Shown here piece after piece: positions 17,810 to 27,610 of a DNA stretch of 64,000 nt (position 1 is its first letter; the number at the start of each line of letters is the position of its first letter). The position numbers were made by a program, and so were the translations under genes. Location of the stretch: positions 434,001-498,000 of the forward strand of contig NZ_NPZB01000002.1 in assembly GCF_002895945.1 (NCBI RefSeq), read 5' to 3'. This DNA comes from Solilutibacter silvestris. GTDB taxonomy: Bacteria; Pseudomonadota; Gammaproteobacteria; Xanthomonadales; Xanthomonadaceae. Under the pieces are notes generated by a model. The model was not told the origin of the DNA. It ran no database searches and saw nothing but the letters and a program-made list of their open reading frames with translations.

Positions 17810-19162
17810 TCAGCGGCCGTCGCGCAGCGCCTTCAGCAGCTTCTGGCCGGCGCGACCATCGGCGGTCATGCCGAGACGTTGCTGCTCCTGCTGGATGGCG
17901 GCGCGACTGCCGGTACCGAGCACGCCGTCGGGTGTCCCGATGGCGTGTCCGCGCTTGAGCAACAGGCGTTGCAGTTCGACGCGATCGGCGCGCGACAGGC
18001 CGGGATCATCGGTTGGCCATGGTGTGCGCAAGCCCGAGCCACCACGCAGGCGATCGGACAGCAAGGCGATCGCCAATGCGTAACTTTCGGCGGCGTTGTA
18101 GCTGTAGATCGCATCGAAGTTGCGGAACACCAGGAAGGCCGGACCGTTCACGCCTGCCGGCAACAGCACGGCGGCGGGCGTGCCCGGATCCAGTGCAATG
18201 GTTTGGCCATCGACGCGCTTGATGCCCAGCGCCTGCCAGCGCGACAACGGCTGGCGATTCTTGCGCCCGGCAACACCGGCGTCGAAGCCGGAAGGCAGCT
18301 TCACTTCATAGCCCCACGGCTGACCTTCGCGCCAGCCGGATTTCAGCAAATAATTTGCGGTGGATGCGAGTGCATCCGGCGCGCTGCGCACCAGGTCGCG
18401 ACGGCCATCGCCATCGAAATCGACCGCCATGCGGTTGTAGGTCGATGGCATGAATTGCGTCTGCCCGAATGCACCGGCCCAGGAGCCCTTGAGATCATCG
18501 ACGGCGACATCGCCGCGTTGCGCGATCTTCAACAGTTCGTAGAACTCGCTACGGAAATACGCCTGGCGACGACCGAAGCACGACAGCGTGCCGAGCGACA
18601 CCAGCAACGGACGACGACCGTTGATCCGCCCGAAGTCGCTTTCCACGCCCCACACCGCGGCCACCGTCGCCGGGTCCACGGCAAAGCGTGATTGCACCTG
18701 TGACAGCGTCGATGCGTACTTCGCCATCATCGTGCGGCCATCGTCCACGCGTTTCTGGTCGACCAGGCCGGCGAGGTAATCCCAGATCGCGCTGGTGAAT
18801 TCGGGTTGGCGATCGAGCAGCGGCAACACCGTCATGTCCGGCGTAACGCTCATCGCGTAGCGATCGAACGCAGCGGATTCAACCCCTGCTGCCATCGCCG
18901 GCGTGCGCAGGCCGATCATGCATGAGTTGAACTGCATGAGTTCGGCGTTGGTCGGTAATGGCGTCACTGCGGCAGGCGTGGGCTGGACCGGAGCCGGCAC
19001 TGCTTCCTGTTGCGGTGCGGGTGTCGGCGCGGGTGCGGCAGGCTGCGTCGGTGCAGCGACGACAGGCGCCGGCGATGCCGACTGCACCGGCTGTTGCGCG
19101 CAGGCAGCGAGCAGGGCGCTGGCCAGCAGGGCGGGAATCGTGCGCGGGGATGGACGTGTCAT
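17810..19162 (-). CDS. Lytic murein transglycosylase B-type lipoprotein with C-terminal peptidoglycan-binding domain
   Basis: The 450-residue protein begins with a lipoprotein signal ending LLAAC, then a Pro/Ala-rich linker at about residues 25-75. The catalytic domain is of MltB type, with the acid Glu in VWGVESDFGRINGRRPL, the FGQTQFMPSTYNRMAVDFDGDG motif and SWAGA before it. A PG_binding_1 domain closes the protein (LQRLLLKRGHAIGTPDGVLG). It would cut peptidoglycan glycan strands from the periplasmic face of the outer membrane. The stop lies three bases past that of the convergent propeller gene. Confidence 0.9.
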   Translation of the reverse strand: MTRPSPRTIPALLASALLAACAQQPVQSASPAPVVAAPTQPAAPAPTPAPQQEAVPAPVQPTPAAVTPLPTNAELMQFNSCMIGLRTPAMAAGVESAAFDRYAMSVTPDMTVLPLLDRQPEFTSAIWDYLAGLVDQKRVDDGRTMMAKYASTLSQVQSRFAVDPATVAAVWGVESDFGRINGRRPLLVSLGTLSCFGRRQAYFRSEFYELLKIAQRGDVAVDDLKGSWAGAFGQTQFMPSTYNRMAVDFDGDGRRDLVRSAPDALASTANYLLKSGWREGQPWGYEVKLPSGFDAGVAGRKNRQPLSRWQALGIKRVDGQTIALDPGTPAAVLLPAGVNGPAFLVFRNFDAIYSYNAAESYALAIALLSDRLRGGSGLRTPWPTDDPGLSRADRVELQRLLLKRGHAIGTPDGVLGTGSRAAIQQEQQRLGMTADGRAGQKLLKALRDGR

Positions 19163-19250
19163 CGTGGCGATCGCGGCATGCGTGGGTCTCCAGCATGCCA
19201 CCGTCGCTCTGAATGCACATCACCGCGTGGTCACGCGATGATGCGGGATG

Positions 19251-20000
19251 TCACGGAGTGACGGCGTCCTTGAATCCGGCAGCGCGCAGTTCGCTGGCGG
19301 CATCGTCCAGGCGCTTGCGGAAATCCTGGTTCGCCAGCAGATCGCGTGCCAGCGCCTGGCCGAGCACGCGACCGGCATAGATGTCCTGCGGTGTGTGGAC
19401 GCCACGGATCACGCGTCGCCATCCGGCTTGCTGGCCAAACGCGTCGAGTTGCGGCTTGCGGGTGGGAAACATCGCATCGAGCAGCAACGCAAATGCGGTC
19501 GCCCGGGTCGAATGGCCGCTGGGATAGCCGTAATCGCGATTCTTCCAGTCGCTGGCGTCCTTCTCGGGATCCCACTGGCAGGAATTGACCGGGCAGGGCC
19601 GTTCGCGCTTCCACCTGGCCTTGCCGGCATCCTTGGCAGCGGCCAGGTTCTTCTTGACGTCGGCGAACAACTCGGCAGTGCGCGGCAACTTGTCCTTGTC
19701 GAACTCCTTGCCAAGCACACTGGAGAACGCGAATACATCGAACGATTCCTCCTTCGCGGCCTGTGCTGCATCGGCGGCGCTGCGCCCCACGTAGGCGCGT
19801 TCGGTGACCTCGCGATCGGCGATGTCCTCGGCGCTGCCCATCGACGTCGGCGGTGGCAGCAATTCCACGTCGTCGGCGATCTGCGCATCGCTGAGGTAAT
19901 GCAGGTAGGGCGCCTTCGCCTTGCCATCCTTCGCGGATGCCGGCGCCGCGAAACATGCGGCCAGCAACGCGGTGGCAAGTATCGACTTCATCATCGTCAT
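19251..20000 (-). CDS. Class A non-specific acid phosphatase (PAP2 superfamily), exported
   Basis: The 249-residue protein has a signal peptide (ATALLAACFAAPASA) and the three PAP2 phosphatase blocks: KxxxxxxRP in KARWKRERP, the central YPSGHSTRATAFA, and a GWRRVIRGVHTPQDIYAGR block with the active-site His. The PhoN-like class A type hydrolyses many phosphate monoesters in the periplasm. Its start is 11 bases after the stop of the TonB receptor gene, so the two form an operon, which suggests uptake and dephosphorylation of a phosphorylated compound. Confidence 0.9.
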   Translation of the reverse strand: MTMMKSILATALLAACFAAPASAKDGKAKAPYLHYLSDAQIADDVELLPPPTSMGSAEDIADREVTERAYVGRSAADAAQAAKEESFDVFAFSSVLGKEFDKDKLPRTAELFADVKKNLAAAKDAGKARWKRERPCPVNSCQWDPEKDASDWKNRDYGYPSGHSTRATAFALLLDAMFPTRKPQLDAFGQQAGWRRVIRGVHTPQDIYAGRVLGQALARDLLANQDFRKRLDDAASELRAAGFKDAVTP

Positions 20001-20011
20001 CGAGGGTTGCC

Positions 20012-22228
20012 TCAGATCGAGAAGGAGACGGAGGCGAACCACGAACGGGTCGGCAGCACGAGATAGTACGGCGTGGTGCCGCTCACCGAATCCACCACTT
20101 GCTGCTTGGCATCGAACAGGTTGTCCACCTGCAGGCGAATCTTCCAGTCCTTGAGCCACGAGCCGGACAGGTTCTGGCCATAACCCAGGGACATCGCCGC
20201 GCGCCAGTAACCGCCGCTGTGCGCCGATGCCGTCACGCTCGAGGCTATGTCGGGGTTGAAGCCACCGGCATAGGCGTACTGGCCACCGGAATACTTCTCG
20301 TGCAGGGATGCGGTGAAACCGGCGTGCTGGTAGTTGAAACCGATCGCTGCGGTGGCTGACGGCACGTTGGGAATGCGCAGATGCGAATTCTTGAAGCGCG
20401 CCTCGATGGTGGATGCATTGGCGAACAGCGACAGCCCGCGTGCGATCAGGAATGAACCCTCGACTTCGGCGCCGCGCATGGTCGCACCCTGCGCAAGATA
20501 GAAGATCGGATCCTTGGTGACCGGATCGACGGCGGAGAGCGGATAGTTCTTGTAGTCGATGTAGAAGACGTCAGCGTCGGCGGCGAGGCGACCGCTCTGG
20601 TATGCCGTGCCGAGCTGGTAGTTCATCGTCTCCTGCGGGCGGGTCTTGTTTTCTGCAGGGTTCGGTACGTAGAACTGGTTGAGGTTGGGCGTCAGGAAAC
20701 CTTGCGCCGCTTGTGCGTACGCATGCCAGTTCTGGGTGAAGGCGTAATTCGCGCCGAGGAAACCCAGCGTCTTGTTCCAGGTCTGGCTGTAGTTCAGCGG
20801 CAGGCGCGTGGTCTGGTTGATCGGTGCATTGATATCGCGTGTCACCTGGAGCGTGCGGATACCGGGCGTCACCGTCAGCGCCGGAGTCATCCGCCATTCG
20901 TACTCGACGAAGGCCTGCTGCATCTTGAGGAAGTCGACCATCACGTACTTGTAGGCGTTGTTCAGGCCGTTGAGGGTCGTGTTCTTCGGATTGTCGTAGC
21001 CGCCGGTGGTGTAATCCAGCTTGATGTTGTAGCGATCGTTGTCGGTGCGTTCGTACCACAGGCCGGTGCGCAACTGGCCGCTGGCAGTGTCGTAGGAGAG
21101 GGTCAGCACGTTGCCGCGTGCGCGATAGTTGTTGACCTTGTCGACGCCACCCATGTTGGTCGGCGATGCCTTGGTGCCAATGGTCGGCGCTTCATGGCTG
21201 TCGTTGTAGTAGGCGTAGGTGTAGAGCTTGTCCGACAAGTGCCAGCGTTCGCTCAAGGCGCTGTCGATCCCGATGTAATCGACGTCGGTGCGCTTGTTCT
21301 GGTAGTTGTAGCAGGCGCAATCGGTACTGGTCGGATCGTTGTTCAAGCCGAAATTGCGGCCCAGCGTGTCGATCTGGTTCTGGGTGAGCGTGGTCTTGTC
21401 GGGATTGTTGAAGCGGATGTAGTTGTGGTTGCTGAGCAGGGTGATTTCGGTGTGGTCCCCGACCGGCTGCACGTACTTGAAGTAAGTGGTACGCCGGTGC
21501 AACTGCGAATCCGTGCGATAGGTATCGGTGGCGTTGTACTGCGCGCTGGCAATCACTCTGCCGCTGTTGGGTCCGTCGCCGAGACGGCCGCTGTTGAGCT
21601 CGAAATGGTAGAGCTCGGTGCCGTAGCTGCCGTAGGACAGCGTCGGCGTGAACGAGAACGCGTCGCGCGGATCCTTGGAACGAATCGCGATGGTGCCGCC
21701 AAAGGTCGCCTCGCCGAGTTGGCTGGCGCCGCCCGGGCCACGTTCCACCGAGACTTCGCCGATCATCTTGGCCGGGAAGTAGCTGCTGCTGTGGTGGCTG
21801 AAGTCGTTGGTATCGCCCAGCGGGATGCCGTCGTAGGTGACGTTGTACTGGTTGTCGTTGAAACCGCGCATCGTCATCTGCTTGGCTTCGCCGAGGCCGG
21901 GGCCGGCTACGTTGACGGTGCTCATGCCGGGCGTGATGTTGGCGATGTCGGCGTAATCGGACGTTGGCGCGGTGTGGTTGCTGATCCATTCCAGCGACAC
22001 CGTCGACTTGGGTTGCATGGTGTCGAGGTCGGTCTGGCTCGGCGACAGGCTGGACGCGGTTTCCTCGCGGCTGCCGCGGACTTCGATTTCCTCCAGCACT
22101 TGCGTCGTGCGCTTGCGCGCCTGCGCTTGGTCGTCAGTTGCAGTCGTGGTGCCGGCGTGTGCCGGCGCGGCGATCGCAGCCAGCACGGCCAGCGAAAGTG
22201 TCGTGCGCAAGAGGCGCTGCGAATACAT
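20012..22228 (-). CDS. TonB-dependent outer-membrane receptor
   Basis: This 738-residue receptor has a signal peptide (LAVLAAIAAPAHAG) and a TonB-box-like VLEEIEVRG shortly after. The plug domain includes ITPGMSTVNVAGPGLGEAKQMTMRGFNDNQYNVTYDGIP, here split by its loops, and a 22-strand barrel ends in Phe-Ser-Ile. It imports a large or scarce ligand with energy from TonB. Because it leads the acid phosphatase gene, a phosphorylated substrate or phosphate scavenging is a reasonable inference. No FecR/sigma pair is adjacent. Confidence 0.93.
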   Translation of the reverse strand: MYSQRLLRTTLSLAVLAAIAAPAHAGTTTATDDQAQARKRTTQVLEEIEVRGSREETASSLSPSQTDLDTMQPKSTVSLEWISNHTAPTSDYADIANITPGMSTVNVAGPGLGEAKQMTMRGFNDNQYNVTYDGIPLGDTNDFSHHSSSYFPAKMIGEVSVERGPGGASQLGEATFGGTIAIRSKDPRDAFSFTPTLSYGSYGTELYHFELNSGRLGDGPNSGRVIASAQYNATDTYRTDSQLHRRTTYFKYVQPVGDHTEITLLSNHNYIRFNNPDKTTLTQNQIDTLGRNFGLNNDPTSTDCACYNYQNKRTDVDYIGIDSALSERWHLSDKLYTYAYYNDSHEAPTIGTKASPTNMGGVDKVNNYRARGNVLTLSYDTASGQLRTGLWYERTDNDRYNIKLDYTTGGYDNPKNTTLNGLNNAYKYVMVDFLKMQQAFVEYEWRMTPALTVTPGIRTLQVTRDINAPINQTTRLPLNYSQTWNKTLGFLGANYAFTQNWHAYAQAAQGFLTPNLNQFYVPNPAENKTRPQETMNYQLGTAYQSGRLAADADVFYIDYKNYPLSAVDPVTKDPIFYLAQGATMRGAEVEGSFLIARGLSLFANASTIEARFKNSHLRIPNVPSATAAIGFNYQHAGFTASLHEKYSGGQYAYAGGFNPDIASSVTASAHSGGYWRAAMSLGYGQNLSGSWLKDWKIRLQVDNLFDAKQQVVDSVSGTTPYYLVLPTRSWFASVSFSI

Positions 22229-22293
22229 TGTGTCGTTCCAGAATCGAAAAACGAAATCTTAAGAACTTGTGCTGACACTTTTGTTGCGGAAGC

Positions 22294-22311
22294 ATGGCTG
22301 CAATGCGACAG
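22294..22311 (-). promoter_or_regulatory. Weak Pho-box-like site upstream of the receptor-phosphatase operon
   Basis: On the minus strand CTGTCGC-N4-CAGCCAT lies about 65 bases before the receptor ATG. It matches the PhoB repeat CTGTCAT at 5 of 7 positions in each half, with the correct 11-bp periodicity. Control by phosphate starvation would suit an acid phosphatase, but this is inferred from a modest match. Confidence 0.3.
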
Positions 22312-22358
22312 CCGAAACCTCCAAGACGATGGAAGCGCCGCGTTGTCATCCAAATGAA

Positions 22359-22381
22359 AAGGGGCCGCAATGCGGCCCCTT
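22359..22381 (-). terminator. Rho-independent terminator after the DUF937 gene
   Basis: A perfect 10-bp stem AAGGGGCCGC / GCGGCCCCTT with a 3-base loop, followed on the minus strand by TTCATTT. It lies just past the DUF937 stop and separates it from the TonB receptor promoter region. Confidence 0.85.
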
Positions 22382-22405
22382 CGATGTTGCTGCGGGAATG
22401 TGACG

Positions 22406-23014
22406 TCAGCTGCGACCGCCAAGCACCGAGCCGAGCAGTCCGCCCAGCCCGCCGGCATTGCCGCCGAGGCTGCCCAGCACCTGGCCCAGCATTCCGCCGC
22501 CGGATTCCGTGTGCGCCTGTTCCTGCTGCAACACGTCGCTGACCGATTGCGCGTTGTTGCTGTCCGGGTGCGAGAACATGCGCTGGGCGAGATAGGCCAT
22601 CACGATCGGTGCCATGATCTTCATCAGCGTCTGCGCTTGGTCACCGCCGAGACCGGTGGCCTGGCCGACCTGGTTCGACGCCTGCTGTTCCTGGCCGCCG
22701 AAGATGTGGCCAAGGATGCCGCCGCCATCGGTTGCGGGCGTGGCCGCCTGTTGTCCGGTCACCGAACCCAGCACCGAACCAAGCAGTCCGCCGAGGCCGC
22801 CGCCGGCAGCGTCGCCATGGTTCGCGCCGAGTACGCCGGCCAGCACTTCCGCGCCGCCGGGCTGGCTGGCGTTCTGTCCCAATGCGCCGACGATCATCGG
22901 CAAGGCGGCGCCCACCGCTTGTTGTGCCTGCGCCGGATCCACGCCCAACTGGCTGGCGACCTGCTGCATCGGCGCGCCCTGCATCTGGGAAAGAATGTCT
23001 TCGATCATGCTCAT
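22406..23014 (-). CDS. DUF937 (YidB-like) protein
   Basis: The 202-residue protein matches DUF937: an N-terminal helical part (MQQVASQLGVDPAQAQQAVGAALPMIVGAL, split by a turn), then Gly-rich runs such as GGLGGLLGSVLGSV. The C-terminus repeats a GGLGGLLGSVLGG stretch. There is no signal peptide. The family is widespread and of unknown function. The ATG at 23014 is chosen because the frame before it does not look coding. Confidence 0.8.
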   Translation of the reverse strand: MSMIEDILSQMQGAPMQQVASQLGVDPAQAQQAVGAALPMIVGALGQNASQPGGAEVLAGVLGANHGDAAGGGLGGLLGSVLGSVTGQQAATPATDGGGILGHIFGGQEQQASNQVGQATGLGGDQAQTLMKIMAPIVMAYLAQRMFSHPDSNNAQSVSDVLQQEQAHTESGGGMLGQVLGSLGGNAGGLGGLLGSVLGGRS

Positions 23015-23172
23015 AGTGCGGATGTCCTCGAAATGGGCGTAGCCCCTGATTAGTGCTGTCAAATTAAAGGGGTGATTGTTACGGCGGTGTGTTTCGGGGC
23101 AGAGCGATTCGCGGTCGATTGTGGAACTATCCACGGATCCGGCGATCCGCGCGGCCCGTGTAGGCTGTGCCG

Positions 23173-23865
23173 ATGACTCGCGCCTCCCGCCTGTTGCGTC
23201 TGCTCGATCTGCTGCGCAGCCGCCGTCGCCCGCTCACCGGCGCGCGCCTGTCCGAGCGCCTCGGTGTCAGCCTGCGCACTGTCTATCGCGACATCGCCCT
23301 GTTGCGCGAGCAGGGCGCGGACATCGAGGGTGATCCCGGCACCGGCTACATGCTGCGCCACGGCTATCTGTTGCCGTCGTTGATGTTCGATCGCGATGAA
23401 CTGGAAGCGCTGACCCTGGGCGCGCGCTGGGTGTCGTTGCAGGCCGATCGCGAGCTGGCGCAGGCGGCGAATGACGCCCTGCAGCGATTGGCGTCGGTGT
23501 TGCCGGATGCGTTGCGACTGGAAATCGAAACCAGCGGACTGCTGGTGCCGAACCATCGCCAACAGGTTCCGGACGAACCGTGGTTGCCAACGCTGCGGCG
23601 CGCCATCCGCGATGAACATGTGGTGGCGATGCACTATGTCGATCTTCATGGCAACTCCAGCGAACGACGGGTATGGCCGTTCGCGATGGCGTTCTTCTCC
23701 CATGTGCGGTTGATGGCGGCGTGGTGCGAACTGCGCCAGGATTTTCGCCACTTCCGCGCCGACCGCGTGTTGTCGCTGGTGGATAGCGGCCAACGCTACG
23801 GAGTGCGCCGGCCCACATTGATGCGGCGCTGGCGCGACCAGAACGCCTATGGATCGAGGGAATGA
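23173..23865 (+). CDS. YafY-type WYL-domain transcriptional regulator
   Basis: The 230-residue protein has an N-terminal HTH (SRLLRLLDLLRSRRRPLTGARLSERLGVSLRTVYRDI) of the HTH_11 type, then a linker with GTGYMLRHGYLLPSLMFDRDELEAL and a WYL-like ligand domain (RRVWPFAMAFFSHVRLMAAWCELRQDFRHFRADRV). Many such proteins stand next to GST or glyoxalase-type genes and control them. The next gene is a GST, and a perfect palindrome lies in the gap, so it likely controls that pair. Confidence 0.9.
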   Translation: MTRASRLLRLLDLLRSRRRPLTGARLSERLGVSLRTVYRDIALLREQGADIEGDPGTGYMLRHGYLLPSLMFDRDELEALTLGARWVSLQADRELAQAANDALQRLASVLPDALRLEIETSGLLVPNHRQQVPDEPWLPTLRRAIRDEHVVAMHYVDLHGNSSERRVWPFAMAFFSHVRLMAAWCELRQDFRHFRADRVLSLVDSGQRYGVRRPTLMRRWRDQNAYGSRE

Positions 23866-23869
23866 TCAC

Positions 23870-23890
23870 TGCTGACATATTCTGTCAGCA
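23870..23890. promoter_or_regulatory. Palindromic operator candidate between the WYL regulator and the GST gene
   Basis: TGCTGACA-N5-TGTCAGCA is a perfect 8+8 inverted repeat with a 5-base spacer (TATTC). It lies four bases after the regulator stop and 42 bases before the GST start. Its spacing suits a dimeric HTH protein; the binding protein is inferred to be the adjacent WYL regulator. Confidence 0.65.
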
Positions 23891-23932
23891 TGGGTCGATA
23901 TCGTGTCCGCACCCCAACCGGAGATCTTCGAG

Positions 23933-24565
23933 ATGAGCGATGCATTGACCCTCTACACCCACCCGATGTCGCGCGGTCGCGTGGCGCGCTGGATGCTGGA
24001 AGAAACCGGGCTGCCATACGAAGCGGTGATCCTCGAGTACGGCACCAGCATGAAATCGCCGGATTACCTCGCCATCAATCCGATGGGCAAGGTGCCGGCG
24101 CTGAAGCATGGCGATACCGTGATCACCGAGAACGCGGCGATCTGCACCTACCTCGCCGATCTCGTGCCGGAAAAGAAACTGGCGCCGCCGGTCGGATCGA
24201 AGGAACGTGGCAGCTATTACCGCTGGCTCAGTTTCCTGACTGGCCCTGTCGAGTCGATGCTGACCGCCAAGCAGACGGGTCACTTCGCACCAGCCACGTA
24301 CGCTGGTTACGGCAACGATGGCGAAGTGCTGGACGTGCTGGAAAGCGCATTGGTCGGGAAGGACCATCTGGCGGGCGATCATTTCACTGCAGCCGATCTC
24401 TATGCCGCGGCGCTGCTCGGCTTCTATCTGCGTACCGGCGTGATCGAACCGCGCCCGGAGTTCACCCGTTTTGCGGGATTGCATGCCGCGCGACCGGCCT
24501 TCGCCCGCGCAACCGGGATCGACACTGCGCTGCTGGCGGATCATCCTCTTCCTTCCGCAGCCTAG
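23933..24565 (+). CDS. Glutathione S-transferase family protein
   Basis: The 210-residue protein has a thioredoxin-like N-domain (LTLYTHPMSRGRVARWMLEE with NPMGKVPALK and the ITENAAICTYLAD glutathione-binding turn), then an all-helical C-domain (HFTAADLYAAALLGFYL). The ATG at 23933 has GGAG eight bases upstream and gives the family length; a GTG at 23903 would add ten residues. It is followed ten bases later by a GFA-family gene, so a glutathione-linked detoxification unit is likely. Confidence 0.9.
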   Translation: MSDALTLYTHPMSRGRVARWMLEETGLPYEAVILEYGTSMKSPDYLAINPMGKVPALKHGDTVITENAAICTYLADLVPEKKLAPPVGSKERGSYYRWLSFLTGPVESMLTAKQTGHFAPATYAGYGNDGEVLDVLESALVGKDHLAGDHFTAADLYAAALLGFYLRTGVIEPRPEFTRFAGLHAARPAFARATGIDTALLADHPLPSAA

Positions 24566-24575
24566 GAGACATGTG

Positions 24576-24980
24576 ATGGAAAAGACCTACCACGGCAGTT
24601 GCCATTGCGGCGCGGTGAAGTACAGCGCGTCACTCGATCTCGCGAAGGGCACCGGCAAGTGCAACTGCACGTATTGCATGAAGATCCGCAACTGGAGCGC
24701 ACAGGCGAGTGGTCTCGAATTGCTGCAAGGCGAAGATGTGCTGGGCGATTACAGCAAGGAATGGCCGGGCGGCAATCTCCACCATCGCTTCTGCAGCAAA
24801 TGTGGCGTCACGCTGTACGCGAACGGCCATATCCCGGAAGCGGGCGGCGATTTTCTCTCGGTGCAGGTCAACACGCTGGACGATGCCAGCATCGATGATT
24901 TGCTGTCCGGGCCGATGCGTCACGCCGATGGCCGCAACGACAACTGGATGAACCCGCCGGCGGAAACGCGGCATCTTTGA
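24576..24980 (+). CDS. GFA/CENP-V family zinc protein (glutathione-dependent formaldehyde-activating type)
   Basis: The 134-residue protein has the Mss4-like zinc fold of the GFA family. The ligand cysteines are seen at C9 and C11 (GSCHCG), C29, C31 and C34 (CNCTYC) and C73 and C76 (FCSKCG), which fits two zinc sites. The named founder protein (Gfa) was reported to help glutathione react with formaldehyde, though later work questioned catalysis. It is cotranscribed with the GST gene. Confidence 0.88.
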   Translation: MEKTYHGSCHCGAVKYSASLDLAKGTGKCNCTYCMKIRNWSAQASGLELLQGEDVLGDYSKEWPGGNLHHRFCSKCGVTLYANGHIPEAGGDFLSVQVNTLDDASIDDLLSGPMRHADGRNDNWMNPPAETRHL

Positions 24981-24987
24981 TGGGGAA

Positions 24988-25009
24988 AGAAGCCCGCGCG
25001 CGGGCTTCT
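24988..25009. terminator. Bidirectional hairpin between the GFA gene and mutS
   Basis: A 22-bp perfect palindrome (AGAAGCCCGCG mirrored) lies between convergent genes and reaches the last base of mutS. It can form a strong GC hairpin in both transcripts, but the U tract is short. Confidence 0.6.
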
Positions 25010-27603
25010 CAGCCCAACGTCTTCAACCGATACAACGCTTCCAATGCCTGTTTCGGCGTGAGCTCGTCGGGATCGATCCCGGCGAGCGCGTCCAGCGCCG
25101 CGGACTGCGGCATGAACAAGCCGAACTGCTGCGGGTTGTCGAGTGCCGCGGCAGTCATCGGTGCCTGCGCAGATGTTTCATCGCGACCATGCTGCTCCAG
25201 TTCCGCCAGCCGCGCGCGGGCATCGCGCACCACCGATTTCGGCAAGCCAGCCAGCGCGGCCACCTGCAGGCCAAAACTGCGATTGGCCGGGCCATCCTTC
25301 ACTGCATGCATGAACACCAGCGTGTCGCCGCCGTTCTTGTCGACATGCTCGACCGCGTCGAGATGCACGTTCGCGATGCCGCTGCCCGGCTGCGCCAATG
25401 CGGTCAATTCGAAATAGTGGGTGGCGAACAAGGTGTAGCTGCGATTGGTTTCGGCGAGATGGCGCGCGCAGGCTTCGGCCAGCGCCAGGCCATCGTAGGT
25501 CGAGGTGCCGCGACCGATTTCATCCATCAATACCAGTGACTGTTCGGTGGCGTGATGGAGGATGTAGCTGGTCTCGCTCATCTCGACCATGAAGGTCGAT
25601 TGGCCTTTCGCGAGATCGTCGCCGGCACCGATGCGGGTGAGGATGCGATCGACCGGACCGATCCGCGCGGACGTCGCCGGCACGAAACTGCCGATGTTCG
25701 CCAGCAGCACGATCAGCGCGATCTGGCGCATGTAGGTGCTCTTGCCGCCCATGTTGGGGCCGGTGATGACGAGCATCCGGCGTTCCGGCGAGAGATCGAG
25801 ATCGTTGGGCGTGAACGGATCGTCGCGCACCGCTTCCACCACCGGATGGCGTCCGCGCTCGATCTGCAGCTGCGGCGCAGCGACCAATTCCGGTGCACGC
25901 CAATCGAGCGCATCGGCACGATCACCGAAGCAGGCCAGCACATCGAGTTCCGACAGTGCGGCGGCGCAATGCTTCAACGGTTCGAGATCGACGTTGAGGG
26001 CATCGAGCAAGCCGTCGTAGAGCAGCTTCTCGCGCGCCAATGCGCGTTCGCGCGCGGACAGCACCTTGTCCTCGAAGGATTTTAGTTCTTCGGTAATGTA
26101 GCGCTCGGCGTTCGTCAGGGTTTGCCGGCGCGTGTAATGCACCGGCGCCTTTTCGGCCTGGGCCTTGCCGAGTTCGATGTAATAGCCGTGCACGCGGTTG
26201 TAGCCGACCTTGAGCGTGGCGATGCCGGTCGCCGCGCGTTCGCGTTGTTCGAGGTCGATCAGGAACTGGTCGGCGTGCGTCGACAACATGCGCAGTTCGT
26301 CGAGTTCGGCGTCGTAGCCTTCGGCGATCACGCCGCCATCGCGGGCAAGCAGCGGCGGTTGCGCCACCACCGCGAGCGTCAGCAGGCGTGCGATGTCGTC
26401 GTGCTGGCCGAGTTCGTTGGCGAGCGTTTGCAAGCGCGGTGAATCGAGTGTGTCGAGCAGGGCGGCAATGCGCGGCGTCAGCGCGAGGCCATCGCGCAAC
26501 GTCGAGAGATCGCGCGGACGGGCGCTGCGCAATGCAATGCGGGTGAGGATGCGTTCGAGATCGCCCAGCCCGCGGAAGGTTTCGCGCAGATCATCGAGTT
26601 GGCCCGAGGCCAGCAATGTCGTGACCGCGTGCTGGCGTCCGCGCACGATGTCGTGGTTGCGCAACGGGCGATGCAGCCAGCGTCGCAGCAGGCGGCCACC
26701 CATCGGCGAGATGGTGGAGTCGAGCACGCCCAGCAGCGTGTGCCTGGTGTCGCCATCGATGCGGGTGTCGAGTTCGAGATGACGGCGTGTCGCCGCGTTC
26801 ATCGCGATGGCATCGTCGCCGGATTCGACGGCAATCGACGTGAGGTGCGGCAGGCGCTGTTTCTGCGTCTCCTCGACATAACCGAGCAACGCGCCGGCGG
26901 CGGCGATGGCGTGCGGCGCATCCTCGATGCCGTAGGCGCCGAGATCATGCACATTGAAGAAATCGATCAGCTTGCGGCGACCGCTGTCGACATCGAACAG
27001 CCACGGTGCGCGTTTGCGCACGCCGCCACGCTGCGTCACGTAGTCGGGCCAACCGTCCTCGTCGGCGATCAGCAGTTCCGCGGGGTCGAGCCGCGCCAGT
27101 TCGGCTTCCAGTGCATCGCCATCGCGCAACTGCGCCGCCATCATCCGGCCACCAGCAAGATCGGCCCATGCCAGTCCGTAACCGTCGCGTCCGCGTGCCA
27201 CCGCCATCAGCAAAGTGTCGCGGCGATCCTGCAGCAGTGCTTCGTCGGTCACCGTGCCGGGCGTGACGATGCGCACCACCTTGCGTTCGACCAGCCCCTT
27301 TGACGTGGCGGGATCGCCGATCTGTTCGCAGATCGCCACCGATTCGCCGAGCGCGACCAGTCGCGCCAGGTAGCCCTCGTAGGCATGCACCGGCACGCCG
27401 GCCATCGGGATCGGCTGGCCTGCGCTCTGTCCGCGCTGGGTCAGGGTGATGTCGAGCAATTTCGCCGCACGGCGCGCGTCGTCGTAGAACAATTCGTAGA
27501 AATCGCCCATCCGGAACAGCAGCAGCACATCCGGGTGTTCCGCCTTGGCGGCGAAAAATTGCTTCATCAGGGGCGTGTGTTCGGGCTGCTTGTCGGTACT
27601 CAT
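25009..27603 (-). CDS. mutS: DNA mismatch repair protein MutS
   Basis: The 864-residue protein recognises mismatches and starts repair with MutL. The mismatch-binding wedge is [10 protein letters not shown] (Phe-x-Glu) near residue 38, the connector and lever domains follow, and the ATPase has the P-loop GPNMGGKST near residue 612 and [12 protein letters not shown]. The start [10 protein letters not shown] follows a TATACT by only seven bases, so the message may be leaderless. The gene ends at the GFA terminator. Confidence 0.98.
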   Translation of the reverse strand: MSTDKQPEHTPLMKQFFAAKAEHPDVLLLFRMGDFYELFYDDARRAAKLLDITLTQRGQSAGQPIPMAGVPVHAYEGYLARLVALGESVAICEQIGDPATSKGLVERKVVRIVTPGTVTDEALLQDRRDTLLMAVARGRDGYGLAWADLAGGRMMAAQLRDGDALEAELARLDPAELLIADEDGWPDYVTQRGGVRKRAPWLFDVDSGRRKLIDFFNVHDLGAYGIEDAPHAIAAAGALLGYVEETQKQRLPHLTSIAVESGDDAIAMNAATRRHLELDTRIDGDTRHTLLGVLDSTISPMGGRLLRRWLHRPLRNHDIVRGRQHAVTTLLASGQLDDLRETFRGLGDLERILTRIALRSARPRDLSTLRDGLALTPRIAALLDTLDSPRLQTLANELGQHDDIARLLTLAVVAQPPLLARDGGVIAEGYDAELDELRMLSTHADQFLIDLEQRERAATGIATLKVGYNRVHGYYIELGKAQAEKAPVHYTRRQTLTNAERYITEELKSFEDKVLSARERALAREKLLYDGLLDALNVDLEPLKHCAAALSELDVLACFGDRADALDWRAPELVAAPQLQIERGRHPVVEAVRDDPFTPNDLDLSPERRMLVITGPNMGGKSTYMRQIALIVLLANIGSFVPATSARIGPVDRILTRIGAGDDLAKGQSTFMVEMSETSYILHHATEQSLVLMDEIGRGTSTYDGLALAEACARHLAETNRSYTLFATHYFELTALAQPGSGIANVHLDAVEHVDKNGGDTLVFMHAVKDGPANRSFGLQVAALAGLPKSVVRDARARLAELEQHGRDETSAQAPMTAAALDNPQQFGLFMPQSAALDALAGIDPDELTPKQALEALYRLKTLG

Positions 27604-27610
27604 GGTGGAA

